From NCBI GenBank assembly GCA_039566865.1, contig CM076945.1, positions 3,089,501 to 3,153,500 of the forward strand: a stretch of DNA of 64,000 bases, given 5' to 3'. The position numbers and the translations under genes are program-made. Below, piece after piece: positions 12,564 through 25,000 of this stretch. Source of the stretch: Aurelia coerulea. Taxonomy: Eukaryota; Cnidaria; Scyphozoa; Semaeostomeae; Ulmaridae. Below the pieces are notes generated by a model, which was not told where the DNA came from, ran no database searches, and saw nothing but the letters and a program-made list of their open reading frames with translations. The stretch's first letter is position 1. Each line of letters begins with the position of its first letter.

Positions 12564-12938
12564 TTAAAGGGGCTGTACAAGAATTTTGTAAATTATCAGA
12601 AAGTGCGGGACGACCCGCGCACGTGACTAAAGCCTTGGATTTGCAATGGCGGCCAGTTTCATGATAGCTTCTACGTAAGTTTCATTGCAGTGTTTTCTTG
12701 TCTATGTCTATGAAATGTGATGGGACTTTTTATATACATTAAAACTTTCAAATATTCGGCGTTAGAAAACTGGTTTAAATCCTCCATTAAAGCTTCGATC
12801 ACCAAGATTGTCGCAGATACTTTGGATTACTACTCTCTGTGCAAAATCACCATCAGCTATGTCGTGTTTAGCCTAAACACATTTGATGATTTGACACGCA
12901 GAGCCACGCAGAGAGGACGGGTTGTACAGCCCCTTTAA
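12564..12938. mobile_element. TTAA-flanked MITE, 375 bp
   Basis: TTAA at both edges, with inverted termini AGGGGCTGTACAA and TTGTACAGCCCCT. A TTAA target is typical of piggyBac- and Kolobok-related elements. There is no transposase. The ends share AGGGGCT with the MITE family at 60.1 kb and 45.1/48.3 kb. Confidence 0.75.
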
Positions 12939-13263
12939 GGCCTTTCAATCTTACACTCTCTGACATTAACATAAGGTTGAAAAGCATAAGCATGCTCAGT
13001 TTTTTTGCATCTGACTCTCATAGTATTTAATTACAATTTTTTACCAATTTATGAGGAATTATAAGAGACTGATGAGGAATTTCCTTAGCATTTTGTATGT
13101 TAAAAGATGCCTTGGTTCAAACTGTGGTGTCCAGCGAGCACTTAATCCCAAATCCAAGCACCCCCTGCTAAAAATATTGTTTACTACCCTCAAGCCGATA
13201 CGTACGACCCCCCGAATGTAAAATCGCATAATTCACGTATCATGTGATAGCAGCTGATTTTAC

Positions 13264-14472
13264 ATGCTGCCCGCTCAAGATACCATCATTCAAGGCCCAC
13301 AACAGTGCAGCAAGATGAGCACACACATGCTACCTAAGAATTTTCAAGATTTTCTAAAAAATTTCATCCTGAGTTGTCTTGACCAACAACCCAGTGACTT
13401 AATAGATTATGCCGCAACTTATTTCAGAGCTGTGAAAGTCAAACGTGATTATTCAATCAAGAAAACAAGTCATGAGGAATTAGCGTCATATGGAGTACAC
13501 CTATCGGTTTGGGGTCTTACTGAGGAGTTGGGCGACGAGGAACTATGGATTCAATCCCCGAAAGAAAGAAGACGTGCTGTCGCCGCACCTTCATTGGATC
13601 CAACAAAAATCGAGAGACAAATCAGCTTAGTTTTTCATCAAAAAAGCAAAGAAAAGATGGATTTCCTACGGGGTGCACTCAAAGAATTGATTTTGTTGAG
13701 AAAATGCGATGATGAACAAATCGAGACAATTGCAGAGGCAATGTTTCCAAGAACAGTAACAAACGGAGAAGTCATAATCAAGCAAGGAGATGATGGCGAC
13801 AATTTTTATTTAATCGAAAAAGGAACGTTTCATGTCCATGTCGAAATTGGGGAATATGAAGTGAACAAGCAGTTAGATGGGAAGGGAAGTTTTGGAGAGC
13901 TGGCACTTCTGCATGATTGCCCGCGTACGGCGACGGTAATAGCAGATTCAGACGGGATCGTATGGTGCCTCGACCAACAAACGTTTCAGATAATTCTAAT
14001 AACGGAGACTGCTAGCAGGAAGTATCAGTTCGAGGAAGTCCTGAAGAGCAACAAAGCATTATCCGTTCTGACATACGCAGAGCGGCTAAAGTTGGTTGAT
14101 GCACTACATATGAGGCAGTTTGAGGGTGGGAGCTGTATCATTAAAGAAGGGGAAGATGGGATGCTGATGTATTTCATCGTTAGTGGGCAAGTAAGAATCA
14201 CAGTCAAGAATGAAGAAACCGGGATTGAGACTGAAGTTGGCAGGATTCTAACAGGTGATCACTTCGGAGAACTCGCATTAGCAATGAACAAACGGAGGCA
14301 AGCGAGTGCACATGCGGAGGGCAAAGTGATGTGTGCTGAATTGGAAGTCGCCGCCTTTGAAAGATTACTTGGTTCCTACAAAGAGATAATAAGGAGAAAC
14401 ATTGATATTTATAATAAGGAACGAAAGAAAGCTGGTTTACACGAAATCAAATCCAACGAGATCATGTTTTGA
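13264..14472 (+). CDS. PRKAR2-like: cAMP-dependent protein kinase type II-like regulatory subunit, intronless
   Basis: It would bind the PKA catalytic subunit and release it on cAMP binding. Order: an RIIa dimerisation/docking domain (residues about 22-58, LPKNFQDFLKNFILSCLDQQ...); a linker with inhibitor site RRRAV (about residues 112-116); cyclic-nucleotide-binding domain A with the phosphate-binding cassette FGELALLHDCPRTATV; and domain B with FGELALAMNKRRQASA. The C-terminal FERLLGSYKEIIRRNI matches RII chains. The 402-residue length is normal. The inhibitor site has Ala where RII chains have the autophosphorylated Ser, so it is a pseudosubstrate as in RI chains. Animal PKA regulatory genes usually have many introns, and this one has none, which suggests a retrocopy or a lineage-specific intron loss. 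Met-18 (13,315) is an equally good start. The frame is open and the key residues are kept, so it may be functional. Confidence 0.92.
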   Translation: MLPAQDTIIQGPQQCSKMSTHMLPKNFQDFLKNFILSCLDQQPSDLIDYAATYFRAVKVKRDYSIKKTSHEELASYGVHLSVWGLTEELGDEELWIQSPKERRRAVAAPSLDPTKIERQISLVFHQKSKEKMDFLRGALKELILLRKCDDEQIETIAEAMFPRTVTNGEVIIKQGDDGDNFYLIEKGTFHVHVEIGEYEVNKQLDGKGSFGELALLHDCPRTATVIADSDGIVWCLDQQTFQIILITETASRKYQFEEVLKSNKALSVLTYAERLKLVDALHMRQFEGGSCIIKEGEDGMLMYFIVSGQVRITVKNEETGIETEVGRILTGDHFGELALAMNKRRQASAHAEGKVMCAELEVAAFERLLGSYKEIIRRNIDIYNKERKKAGLHEIKSNEIMF

Positions 14473-14508
14473 TTTAAACTAAAATAGCAATTCTTTGTTT
14501 AACAGGAC

Positions 14509-14514
14509 AATAAA
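14509..14514 (+). terminator. Polyadenylation signal of the PKA regulatory ORF
   Basis: AATAAA lies 37 bases after the stop codon of the PKA regulatory-subunit ORF. I see no poly(A) tract close behind it. Confidence 0.45.
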
Positions 14515-17500
14515 CATTATCAAGATACAGCAAAGCGAAAATGTCAAGCTGGTCCGGCTTAGCAAGACAGTGGTTCTGCCATTGGTACTCATTTACTCAG
14601 TAGTAACCAGTGTGGTAACAACTATAGCGAGGATGGCTTCCGAATTTTGGACAGGGCAAGGTCTGCCTTCCACCTCAAGGTTTCAGAAGCGGTGTTTATC
14701 AAACTTCGAGATCCCTCCCTCTGCCGAAATGTTCAGGGCAATTTTCCTTTCACAAGATTTGTACATAATTTTCATATTATTGCACATTTTTTGATAACAA
14801 ATAAGATTTAAAGTAAAAAAGGAAGGCTTCCCCTTTGTTGAAAAGAGATGCAAGGTCGAAAATTTGCTATTTCTTTCGCATATAAGCCTGATAACGCAGC
14901 AAGTAAAACATTGTTAAGGCCAAAATCATATTTTGTTGTCATTTCAGGGCCCTTATTGATAACAGTACTTTTAGTATTGATAAGGTAAACCCTGTATAAA
15001 TATTTCTCTTATTATTTCTCTTATTATTATCATTGTCCCTTAAAGAATTGATAATTTGTAAATTTCACTTGGATTTGTGTAAATAATGCCTTGCAAAATG
15101 TCTCAAACGATCATTATCACATAATATATTCAAGGCTATGTTATATTTATAATCAAAATCTACGTGATCATCAGCACACATTGTTTTAACATGTAAGTGA
15201 GGTCCAGTCATCTGAAGTCCTTTCATTGGAGGACATCTACTATAATTTTAGAAATCAAAATCGAGACTTTTGAAATAGAATTAGTCATACAAACTTTTTG
15301 GGCACGAATTGTCACGAGCCCTTGGGTAGAACCTTGTTACGAAGGTGTTTCTAATTTTTGAAATTGTTTTGAAGAGCTTAGCGAAACGTTTATTTTTGTC
15401 TTTAGCTTTGAATATTACGATTGATTTTTACAGTGATTTTTTTTTTCGAAAAGTACCATTGTTCAATTGTTTAAAATGGTCGCAAAAAGGCAAAATATCC
15501 AAACATGCTGAACATTGCCTTGAAGCACAGATGTGGGGGATCAGAACAAGACTAAAGTGAAAAAGATCAGCCAAGTCTGAGCCTAGAAACAAGGAATTGT
15601 AAGCCGCCATCAAAACAGTACCATGCCTCTACAGGTCATGTAAACAAAGTTCTGATTTAGTCAAAACTTTGAAAATCAATGTCTCCGCTTTCTTTGGAAT
15701 GATCTTGAAAATGTTTGCAGCAAATTAATAGCCTGTGTGCAGTCTGAACAATCCTTACAAATTAACCCCTATGTTATGGGGTATGTCCCAAGCCTAAAAT
15801 CAATCAGGAATCTTAAACTTTAAATTTCGGTATAAAATCGATGCCTTGGATCAGAGCCCAGTAATAACTGTTTTGTAGCAGATAAAAACTGTAGTGCAAA
15901 CGTGACGGAAGAAAAGTCAGTTTGCAGTCAGAAGAAATTTCCAAGCGGGTGAAATTTGACACCATCAAAAGTCATTCAACTCTAAATTTGCATTCAATTA
16001 AAAAGCTTTATTTTCTCTTGTAAATAAAAGAATTTCTGCCCGCTCCGAACATGCCACCGACTGGACACTGGTCTTAAGATGTTCGCAGTTGCAGAAAGCA
16101 AGGTGGTGGGATGCTTTGCCGCAACCCGCCAAATAGTCGAAAAATTATCGATGAATTTTGCCGAAAGATTATCATCAACATTTGAAGTCGGTCTTTTGAA
16201 CGATTTATCATAGCCTATCAAAAGTGGGAACGTCTATTTACAGCACCCAATAGACCTTTGGCAAGGTCTGAATAATTAAACAGTAGACCCCATTAAAAAC
16301 ATTCGTTCGGTGAATTTAAGCATTTTACACTGAAATTTGATTTGCTGAAAGTGGCATTAATCTTCTTAGAGATTATTCGGCATCTCTTTGTATTCGATAC
16401 AAAATACATCATCATTATTCAGGTCTTAAATTCACGTTCCTAAAAAGGGCATACTTATCAACGATAGCAGGTACTTTTGAATGAGACTATGATATGATAT
16501 TGAGTCCCTTGTTTCCCTGTGTTCTTTGAAGATCACTTCGGTCAATAGGAATTGATAACAGTACTACGACATTTCAGGCACAGTGACATCGGGAGTGACA
16601 TTACGCGGTACGGGGCAAACATGATGGGGGCAAACTGGATCATAGAAAAATTCATGGATTTTACTGTTGCTTGCCTCAAGGGAGTGTAAATGGTAGACAC
16701 GCTTCTCTATGATTAGAAAAAAGAAAACAGTCAGACACAGCATTGTTTCTTTGGTTATTCATTGTTCACGGCGCATGTGCAACTTCGATTTGAAAGGGAT
16801 ATTTTTATATTGTTTTGCTCTTTGCAAATACAAGCTTTTAACCTTGTACAAACCAAAGAGAATTATCTTCATTGACAAAGCTTCATTGCAATTGCAACAA
16901 GGGACAGTTGCTTAAGGTAGAATACCCCCCAAAATAGAAAAAAGCTTGCTATGTAGAAACTGGCAGCATATTATGATACAGCATCATTGAGTTACCTATT
17001 TTTTGAAACAAAATTAATAAATCACTTATCGTGTTGTCATGGCAACAGTTTTTGTCGCGAAAATGCGTGAAACATGCAGCATCAAAAATTGAGATATCTC
17101 TGTACCCAGTTGAGATATTTCCTCCAAATTTTCAGTGGAGCTTCATTGAGCAATGGTCTATGCTGTGTAGCAGAATGAAGGTTATGGTGATTACTTTCAC
17201 TGAAATGTGAACTTCTGAAAACTGACATTTTTCAAATGATCACCATTCATTACCTATTGCAGGTATGATTGTCTTTCTGCTACACAGCACTCATCAATGT
17301 CCAATGACTCTTTCCTGAAAATTTCATTGAAATATCTTGAATAGGAAAGAAAATGTGGCATTCAAGATGATTTCGGTGACGAGAAATCGCATTTTGAGAA
17401 AACGCACTTTAAAGTTGAGTAAACAGTTTCACACTACAAAAGTTGCCTGCACTGTATGTTGGTCCCTCTTTTTATGGGTTTTTCATTATGTCCTTTTCTC

Positions 17501-17574
17501 TTGCTTCTCAGCCTTTATCTGGCTACTTTTGACAAGTCTTTCGCCATCTATAACCTACATTGGTCAATTTTCCT
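14515..17574. other. Intergenic, nothing firmly recognised
   Basis: Only short frames. A stretch at about 16,730-16,860 resembles 49,615-49,740 (AAAGCATTGTTTCTTTGG, then GCAAGCTTTTAAC-like words), so part of it is an old interspersed repeat. Near 17,160-17,290, GTGTAGCAGAATGAAGG and an inverted relative form a loose hairpin. Confidence 0.3.
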
Positions 17575-17990
17575 TGCAGCCTGCTGTTGCATGTGTTCCT
17601 AGTCCATTTTCGTTTTCTTTAGAATCTCTTAAGAGATCACGATGCATGTCCATATTAAAGCTTCTATCATCGTCATACAATCCAAGCTCAAATAGACCTC
17701 TTCCCACATAAGTATTTTTGGCGACTCTGTCCCATATCATTTTGTTGAAATGAAAGACTCATTTTGATTTTGAGTCTTGCCATGAAGACATTTCATGAGC
17801 AGTGCGCTTGATTGCTGTGCAACTGCAACAAAGGTCGGCTTCAAATCTGCTATCATCACTGGAATTGGAACCAGTTCTGGGTTTAGGCTTCTGTGTTCCT
17901 TTTATTGGATCTGATTTGTACAGGCACTATGAGTCTTCACCATCTGGGTTGGCAGTATGGAGAAGCTGCACTGAAGATGATGGCCTTGAT
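17575..17990 (-). pseudogene. Decayed Mutator-like transposase, C-terminal part
   Basis: On the minus strand, LLMKCLHGKTQNQNESFIST (about 17,810-17,735) is followed after a one-base frame change by MIWDRVAKNTYVGRGLFELG and LYDDDRSFN. The CLHGKTQN-NES...W...K..YVG succession is characteristic, in my memory, of metazoan Mutator-type transposase C termini. Frameshifts and stops show it is dead. It complements the N-terminal fragment at 10 kb, but is a separate copy. Confidence 0.55.
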
Positions 17991-18616
17991 AAGATGATCG
18001 ATGGCCTAAGTCGCTTTTAAATCACTGTAGTATTTAATTTTGGCCTTCTTGTAAGACTTTGACATGGTGATTGCCTCTAAATACTCTTTTACGATACTTC
18101 TGTGACCTTGCTTTTCCCTGATTTTTGTACATAATAATGTAGATATGTTTGAACAAATAATGTAGCATATTAGAATGACCAAGGGATTTTTTACTGGGTC
18201 TTTGATAGCTGACTTCGCAGAGGTGAGTAATAATCTGAGTACGCAGCCTGATACCCAGGATAAGGTGGGTATAAAGATTAGTCAATCAAATTTTGCAAAT
18301 TTTATCAAAAACAAATCCTTAATAAAACACAAAGCAAAATCCACAGCAATTTTTGCAAAAAATATACGGTAAGCATAATTCTATCATCTAACGGGCGAGC
18401 CAGAAAACAGTTCCCACTTTTGAAAATTCATAGCACCAAGACGGATTTGAATCGGACTTGACAGACTTGACGGATTTGAATGACTCAAATTCTAGCTAAA
18501 AACAGAAAGACCTATTTTTGTATTTTTGCGATTTTGCTCGTGGTTTCGTGAGTTCTGAAAATATAGATAAATTAAGGCTTGCCTCAAGTCTTTTTCGCCA
18601 AAACACAACACCCCAA

Positions 18617-18795
18617 CAGAGACGTAGGAACCGGGGGGGGGGCACTGGGGGCACTGGCGGCACGTGCCCCCCAAGATTTTGCAATAAACAAAGAAGTGCC
18701 CTTTTATTTTTCAGGAAGTGCCCCTTTAGCTCAATGAAAAAAGTGCCCTTGAAGTGTCGTTCCCCTCCAAGTTTGAGATGCTTCCTACGTCCCTG
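18617..18795. mobile_element. hAT-type MITE, 179 bp (CGTAGGAA family)
   Basis: The inverted ends are CAGAGACGTAGGAACC and CTTCCTACGTCCCTG. It is flanked by CACCCCAA and CACCCCAC (7/8 match), an 8-bp duplication. A sister copy with a perfect duplication lies at 27,462-27,634. Confidence 0.75.
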
Positions 18796-19048
18796 CACCC
18801 CACTCTCTTCTTCATCGTGGCTTACCCATCGTATTCATTTGTTTTTTAAGAGCTCACAGCCATTGAAAAGGACGGGCGTTTCCGGCGTTGTGAAGGCCGT
18901 GACCCCAGATATTTTTAGCAACTTATTATCGCTCCCAGCCGCCCCTGATGGTGCCATGAATTTCTTCAAAGGGCACTCTACTCTAGCACACCTGCTATTT
19001 ACATTCTTTTCAACAATCTGACTCCTGCAAAAGCTTAGCTTGTCTTAC

Positions 19049-22000
19049 CTTCTAGAGCTAAGCAGTTCTTTAGATTACGAATATGGCGTACTAATTTCAT
19101 GGCTGGTCCGATTTTTATGCCAAGCAGTTTGTTCAGTTTTTCTTCGTTCAGCAGAAGCAGCGCTTTCCCATCTATTTCCTATTGGACGAAGAACGAGAAA
19201 AAATCTGTAAGTTTGTTTACTGAACAAGTGTTGAATATATAGAGTTCTGTCCTCCTTACATCAATCACCGTGAATGACCTGCGTTGAGTGGCGTGGTTTA
19301 TAAATAGAGGAAAGAAAAAGCCTACCCACGCCAATGTTTATTTGGATTCGTTGTCTTGGTGCATGTCCCAGGATTATCAAATACATTCGTATTCCATGGG
19401 GCCAATAAAATTTATGAACAAGAAATCCCGAGAAGAAGGTGCCGTAAACACATGAGCCGAAGAATGTGCTAGTTTTGCTCATAAGAAAGGAAATGATGAA
19501 AAAAATTACCTCGCGTTCGAAGACAGGAAAATGTCCTTTACAATCAGTTTCTTTGAGAAAGGCGACTACATCAGCATTATTCCATTTCGACAATTTTTTA
19601 TCTTTTATGAGTCTTGGGTCAAACATCTCCGATGCAGTATTATTCGAATTATCATCATCATCATAATCATCATCATCATCGTCAACAATCATTCTTGGTA
19701 TCAACTTTGATTCATTTGTTCTCAATACACTGTCTCGTTTGTCTTTAGCAATCACATGACTTCCTGTGCAACTACTGTTTCTATTGTCCTTTTGGCAGTT
19801 CGAGTCATTGTTAAATCCAACCGATCTGCTAGTGGCAATACTTGAAATGCCAACAATCATTGGCCCTTGCGTAATGACATTCTGAAAAAGGCCAGCTTGA
19901 GAATTGGGGTTAGAGCCTGCTCCTTTCTCTGCGGAAGAGGGGGCAGAATTAGCTTCCTCGTACGAGCTGGACAATACCTCTGTCCCAGGAGATCGTTCTG
20001 GCTTAGGGGATCCCATGACATTCCCCTGGGACGCTGTCAACTTATTAGAGCCCTGACTACTTGAAGAACTTCGCCTTCTCCTCTTTGGCTCTTGTCCTTG
20101 AAAAAATGAGACACTGGGAGAGTTCTGTCTGCTTAGTTCCCTAGGGCTGGCGACTTGAACTACGGTGGGCATCGGGCTTGTTACTGGTACGGTTCCTTCT
20201 GCAATTACCTTCACATTCCCGTTTACCGGGTTCTTAACACTATACTGGCTGCTTTGTTGGAGCAATTGTGCGCTGCCATAAGATGGAAGGGTGTTACTAT
20301 CGTGGCTCCTGCATGTAATTGTTGAATCTGGAGCTTGCCATAAAGGATTCTGGTTTACACCAAAAGGTGATTGTCTAATCAAGAGCCGAGGATCACTTGA
20401 TATTGAATGTCTATTTATTTCCATTGGGCTGTGTACAACACCACGAGGCTCTGATGTTCCTGTCTCCTTTGGGGAAATCTGCTTTTGATTTGAAAAGCTT
20501 TGTTCTAAGTTATGTTTTGGAACAAATAAAGACGTTTTCATTGTGTCGACTTGCTCTCTAGGAGAAGCGATTCTGAAACTTGATGGTGGCTTTGGCCAAA
20601 GATGCGAGAGTGCACTGTGTGGAGTTAGAGAATTTTCACTGCTGGAAGTTATGGCATTTGTCGGTTCCTTGTTACATGAGTTCGGATCTTCTTTGAACGT
20701 AACAGCATATGCTGGTGATGCCCTTGGCCTAGCGCCAATAACAACCAGTTTACATTGCATCTCTTCTTTTGACTGACAAATCTGTATATTGTTGTTAAAG
20801 ATGACAGGTGAGCATCCCCCAAGATTCAATCTCAGGCTCGGTGCTCCATCTCTTGAAAAAAGGTAATGGATATGGAATGAGTGACAACTTCTGCAGTTCT
20901 CAAATGTTGCTCCACAAAGCATTGGACGTTCCCCTGCAAAACAAAATTGGGTAATGTACAATCACAAAATAAAATTTCCAACAGTATGGCTCTGATAATA
21001 GCCCTTGGCTCTTTTTTGTTTTGAAATTGGACAAATCGTTGGAAAGCGCGGCTTGATGATAAAGCGGAGAATGGGACAAGCAACGAAAATCATTGCTTAA
21101 ACCTTCATTTTATCAACATTACATTTTGTTATAAATTCGAAATTCCAAGTACTACGACATTCCAAGTTGAGAGACACAAATCCGGTCAAATATAAATAGC
21201 AAAGTTGAATTAAAACATGTTAATTTTCGTATACGGATCAAACTAAACTTGGTTCATCTTCAGCGACTCTAAATAATGATACATGTCAATCTATACCAAG
21301 GAACAAATAAGATGAAAAACGTGGTAAACAAGCGTGAGGTACATGTCCTACGCGTAAGGGGGCCTGATACTTATGTCTTGAATGGATAAATTGGGAGAAA
21401 TCAAAGGAGAAACAAGGGAATAGACGACTGTTGGGAATTAAGTTCAGGCCAATCCTGTAAAATAAGGAGGCTTTCAAGAACGAGAAGGTCAAACTCATTG
21501 TTGAATCTGTCCAAAATAGAGAAATATTTAAGCGACACGGTGTGCCCTGATTGGCTAATGTGATCCCCGAAGGGTGATGGACTCGCTTTTATCTATTGAC
21601 CAGCTTTGTTAACTCAAAAAAAGCTCTCTGCATTGTGTAATAAATCATTTCGCAATTTGGAGAAAGAGACTGAAGAGAGTGTGGACCAATCAGACAGCCT
21701 TGGCAACAGGGAAATCCAGGGAATCCCCTCTTCTGCAGTAGTAAGTGTATAGCTCTCTAAACTCAAGTTATTTTCGGTTTACTTGCAACTTTCAAGAGTT
21801 ATTTGATGCTTGTTTAGTATATAAAGTGTTTTCTCTGGAGCATATAGCCATCCTGACATCTCTCCAGCCATTTGTGAGTGTAATTTGAGCCATTTTATTT
21901 TAGGTGTTCCCCCGACCATGAGGCAGCTCAAGTTAGGTCAGTCGGGCCTACACTGAGCCGCTTCGAAATCAAGGGAAAACACCTAAAATGAAATGGCTCA

Positions 22001-25000
22001 AGGTTACTAATGGCAGGAGGGATGACATGACGCCTAAATAACCAGAGAAACACTTACATACCATACTAAACGAGCATCCCATAACTCTTGAAAGTTGCAA
22101 ATAAATCAAAAATAATTCGAGTTTGGAGAGAGATGCTTGCGAGCCACAAGCTGTACACTTACCAATTCAGAAGAGGGGTTCCCTAGATTTCCCTGTTGCC
22201 AAGGATGTCAGAATGGGGCACGCTTTCCTCAGTCCCTTTCTCCAAATTGCGAAATGGTCTAATAGATGATTATCAAATAGCATTCTGATCCTAAATAAAA
22301 GTTAGATAGATGTGTTGCCAATGTTCAGGGTTGGCAACAACCCTTGCTCCCTGTTGCGCCCTGTGGCATCATTGTGTGGTTGTGTGTGATTGTAGCCAGT
22401 ACAAAAGTACAAGGCTAAACTTGGCCTTGTACAGGCCAAGTTTTAGCCTTGCAGAGGGGATTATGACCTTGTTATGACCTTGTACTAACCTTGGAAGAAA
22501 ATTACAGGGCTATCAGTAAGATTCCAAGCAGCAACCATTCTAACACAAGGTTTCCACAAGGCTTCTACAAGGCTAATTAGCATTTTTCAAGCCATTTACA
22601 ATTAGGTTATTTGCAAGGCTATTCCAGGCTATATAACAAGGTTACAAGGCCATAACTACAATGCTTGTACACGGCTATTACATGGCCTTGTATTTTCGTA
22701 CAGGCATGTGACAAAATGTCCAATTACAGCTTTCAGACCTCTTATGTCATTTAAACCTGAGCTAGAAATACAGTCTAAAATACTGTTGCTGAAAATGTGG
22801 TTCTTAAAAGCAATGTCTTAGTTGACTCTCTACCTTGGGATAAAATTGGCAATGATGTCTGAAATTGGTTTGATCCTTGATACAAATGCTTAAACTAACA
22901 ACATTTCTACGAACTGGGTACAAAAATAATTTGTTGGCATTTTTAGTTTATAATTCCAAAATAAATTCTTACAACTGTCTTGATTCTGGAACAGCAAAGA
23001 AAATTTGAACAATTTGCAGAAAGTGCATTGAACAGTTTTCAAAAAACAAGACTTGAACATTTTTTGGGTGAAATTTCAAAACATGAAAATTTTGATAGAA
23101 AATTCCTTCAAACAAACCGTAAGTTTTTTCAACCCATTCTTCAGTCAATCCACTTCCATCCTGCAGAAAAATGAAGATATTCAATTTGCGGGATTTCCAT
23201 CAAATTTGAGTCAGACAGTATATACAGCAGTCAGAAATGATAAGCAAACAAATATTCAAATTAGACAACCAAGAACAAACAAAGTTGGTCCTGCATACCA
23301 CAGATCTCTTGAAAAATGCCGAACTGGGAAACCACTGCTGCCCTAGCCTGATAACCAGCAGGCTACTGCTGCTCATAAAAAGACATGCAATTTTCATTTT
23401 ATCTTTACATGGAAGTTTCATTCCGTCCCGTCTTGCCAGGATGTTTTCATCCCGTCTTAGCATGGTGGGATTTCTAGCCAGGATGATTTTCTCCATGTAA
23501 ACAGAAACAGGCAGGATAACCCGCCCCTCCAGGATGAAATCAACGTCAATGCATATGCAATAATGATCAGTCTCTTGTTATGGTAATCAATAAAACCTAA
23601 TTAGCGTGGATAGGCGAGATATCCCCGCTTGGCTAGATATCCTGGCAAGGCTGGAGCATGCAAACAGGCCCTCAAGGATGCTCTGTCCTTTCAGGGGGTG
23701 CTCTCTCCTTGATTATTTTTACCTCATGAGGCAGCTCCTCCTAAATATCCTCTCTGGTTTTGTGCACTGTAGTATCATTTTTTATTTCAACTTTTCATTA
23801 TGTGTCTAAATTTATATGTTTTTATATTTATAAACTGTGTTAAAGCAAGTTTTTTTTTATGTTTTTATTTATATGTGTGTATGTTTTTAACAAAATATTT
23901 CTATTTTATCAATCTTGAAATGAATGAACTTGAACTTAGTATGGATTAGAGAGGGTTTTTCCAAAATGGAACAGTGTGCATAACCTTTACTTCATTGTGG
24001 ATGGGGAAGGCAATGGTGTCATCAGGGCTTGGACTAGGGTGGGCATGTCCACCCAGTTTTCCAAGGTCATTTTACTCATTTACAAAAATGAGGTAAAAAA
24101 GCCAGGGATACCTTTCAACATTTGGTAACAATTCAAGTCCACCCCACTGCTCGAGGAGCATTTCACTCATTTGAAAAAGTGTATGAGATATTTTAGAACA
24201 AAAGGATTTTTGCGGATTTTTGATGGATTTTTCTTGAAAAAAAAGGATTTTCACCAAAGGTGTGCGAGATTTTTTGAGAGTGAAATGCCCCTCGCCACTG
24301 TTTAGGACTGCATAGCTACAGTATGTGTTAAGAGATGGGTCATGTGGTTAAATTTGAATTTTCATTGAAGAAGGAATTTCCTTGAGACAAAATTGACATT
24401 TCTAAAGGTTTCAAGAAAGAGCCATCATGGTCTTGAAATGTTTTCTTATGGGGATCCTGATGTTTTGGGTTGCTGTTGCAGCTGAGATCTTGGCAAAAAC
24501 TTCTCAGCTCTACAATCTTGGCCCGCAATCTTTATAAAATTTGAGGATAGACTCTTACCAAGGCTTTAGGCTCTGTCTGCAAGTCATTTCTTGGCATCCC
24601 TTTCATTTGTATTACATTGAAACATGACTGTCTTGTCATATCGGTCTTGAATTTACAGCGAGTGCATTCTTTCAGAATCCTGGGTAAAGTTGTGGCAATG
24701 ATGCTGTTTCCCACTCCTGAATGAGTTGGCTCTACTTGTTGTCTGTCTGGGGATGCAACTGCATAATTTTGCCTGATGAAATTACTGCTTTGTTTAAAAA
24801 TGTTTGGATTAGCAGGTGAAATTGGACTGTATTGTGGATGTCCTTGATTTGGCAAGTTACATTGCACCGGAATTGATGGTGCATCTTCAAGAATTTCTAT
24901 TTGTTCAACCTTTATGATTGGGGCATTACAATTCTGAGCTTGTAACCTTGACATCGTTTCTTGAAGTTTTTCTGTGTCAATGTGTAGCAACTGATGCCAG

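Noticed and set aside
19261..19509. C-terminal extension of the large SAM exon frame
   Set aside because: A GTAATT donor cuts it, and the next exon at 19,178 continues the SAM domain in phase, so this part is intron.
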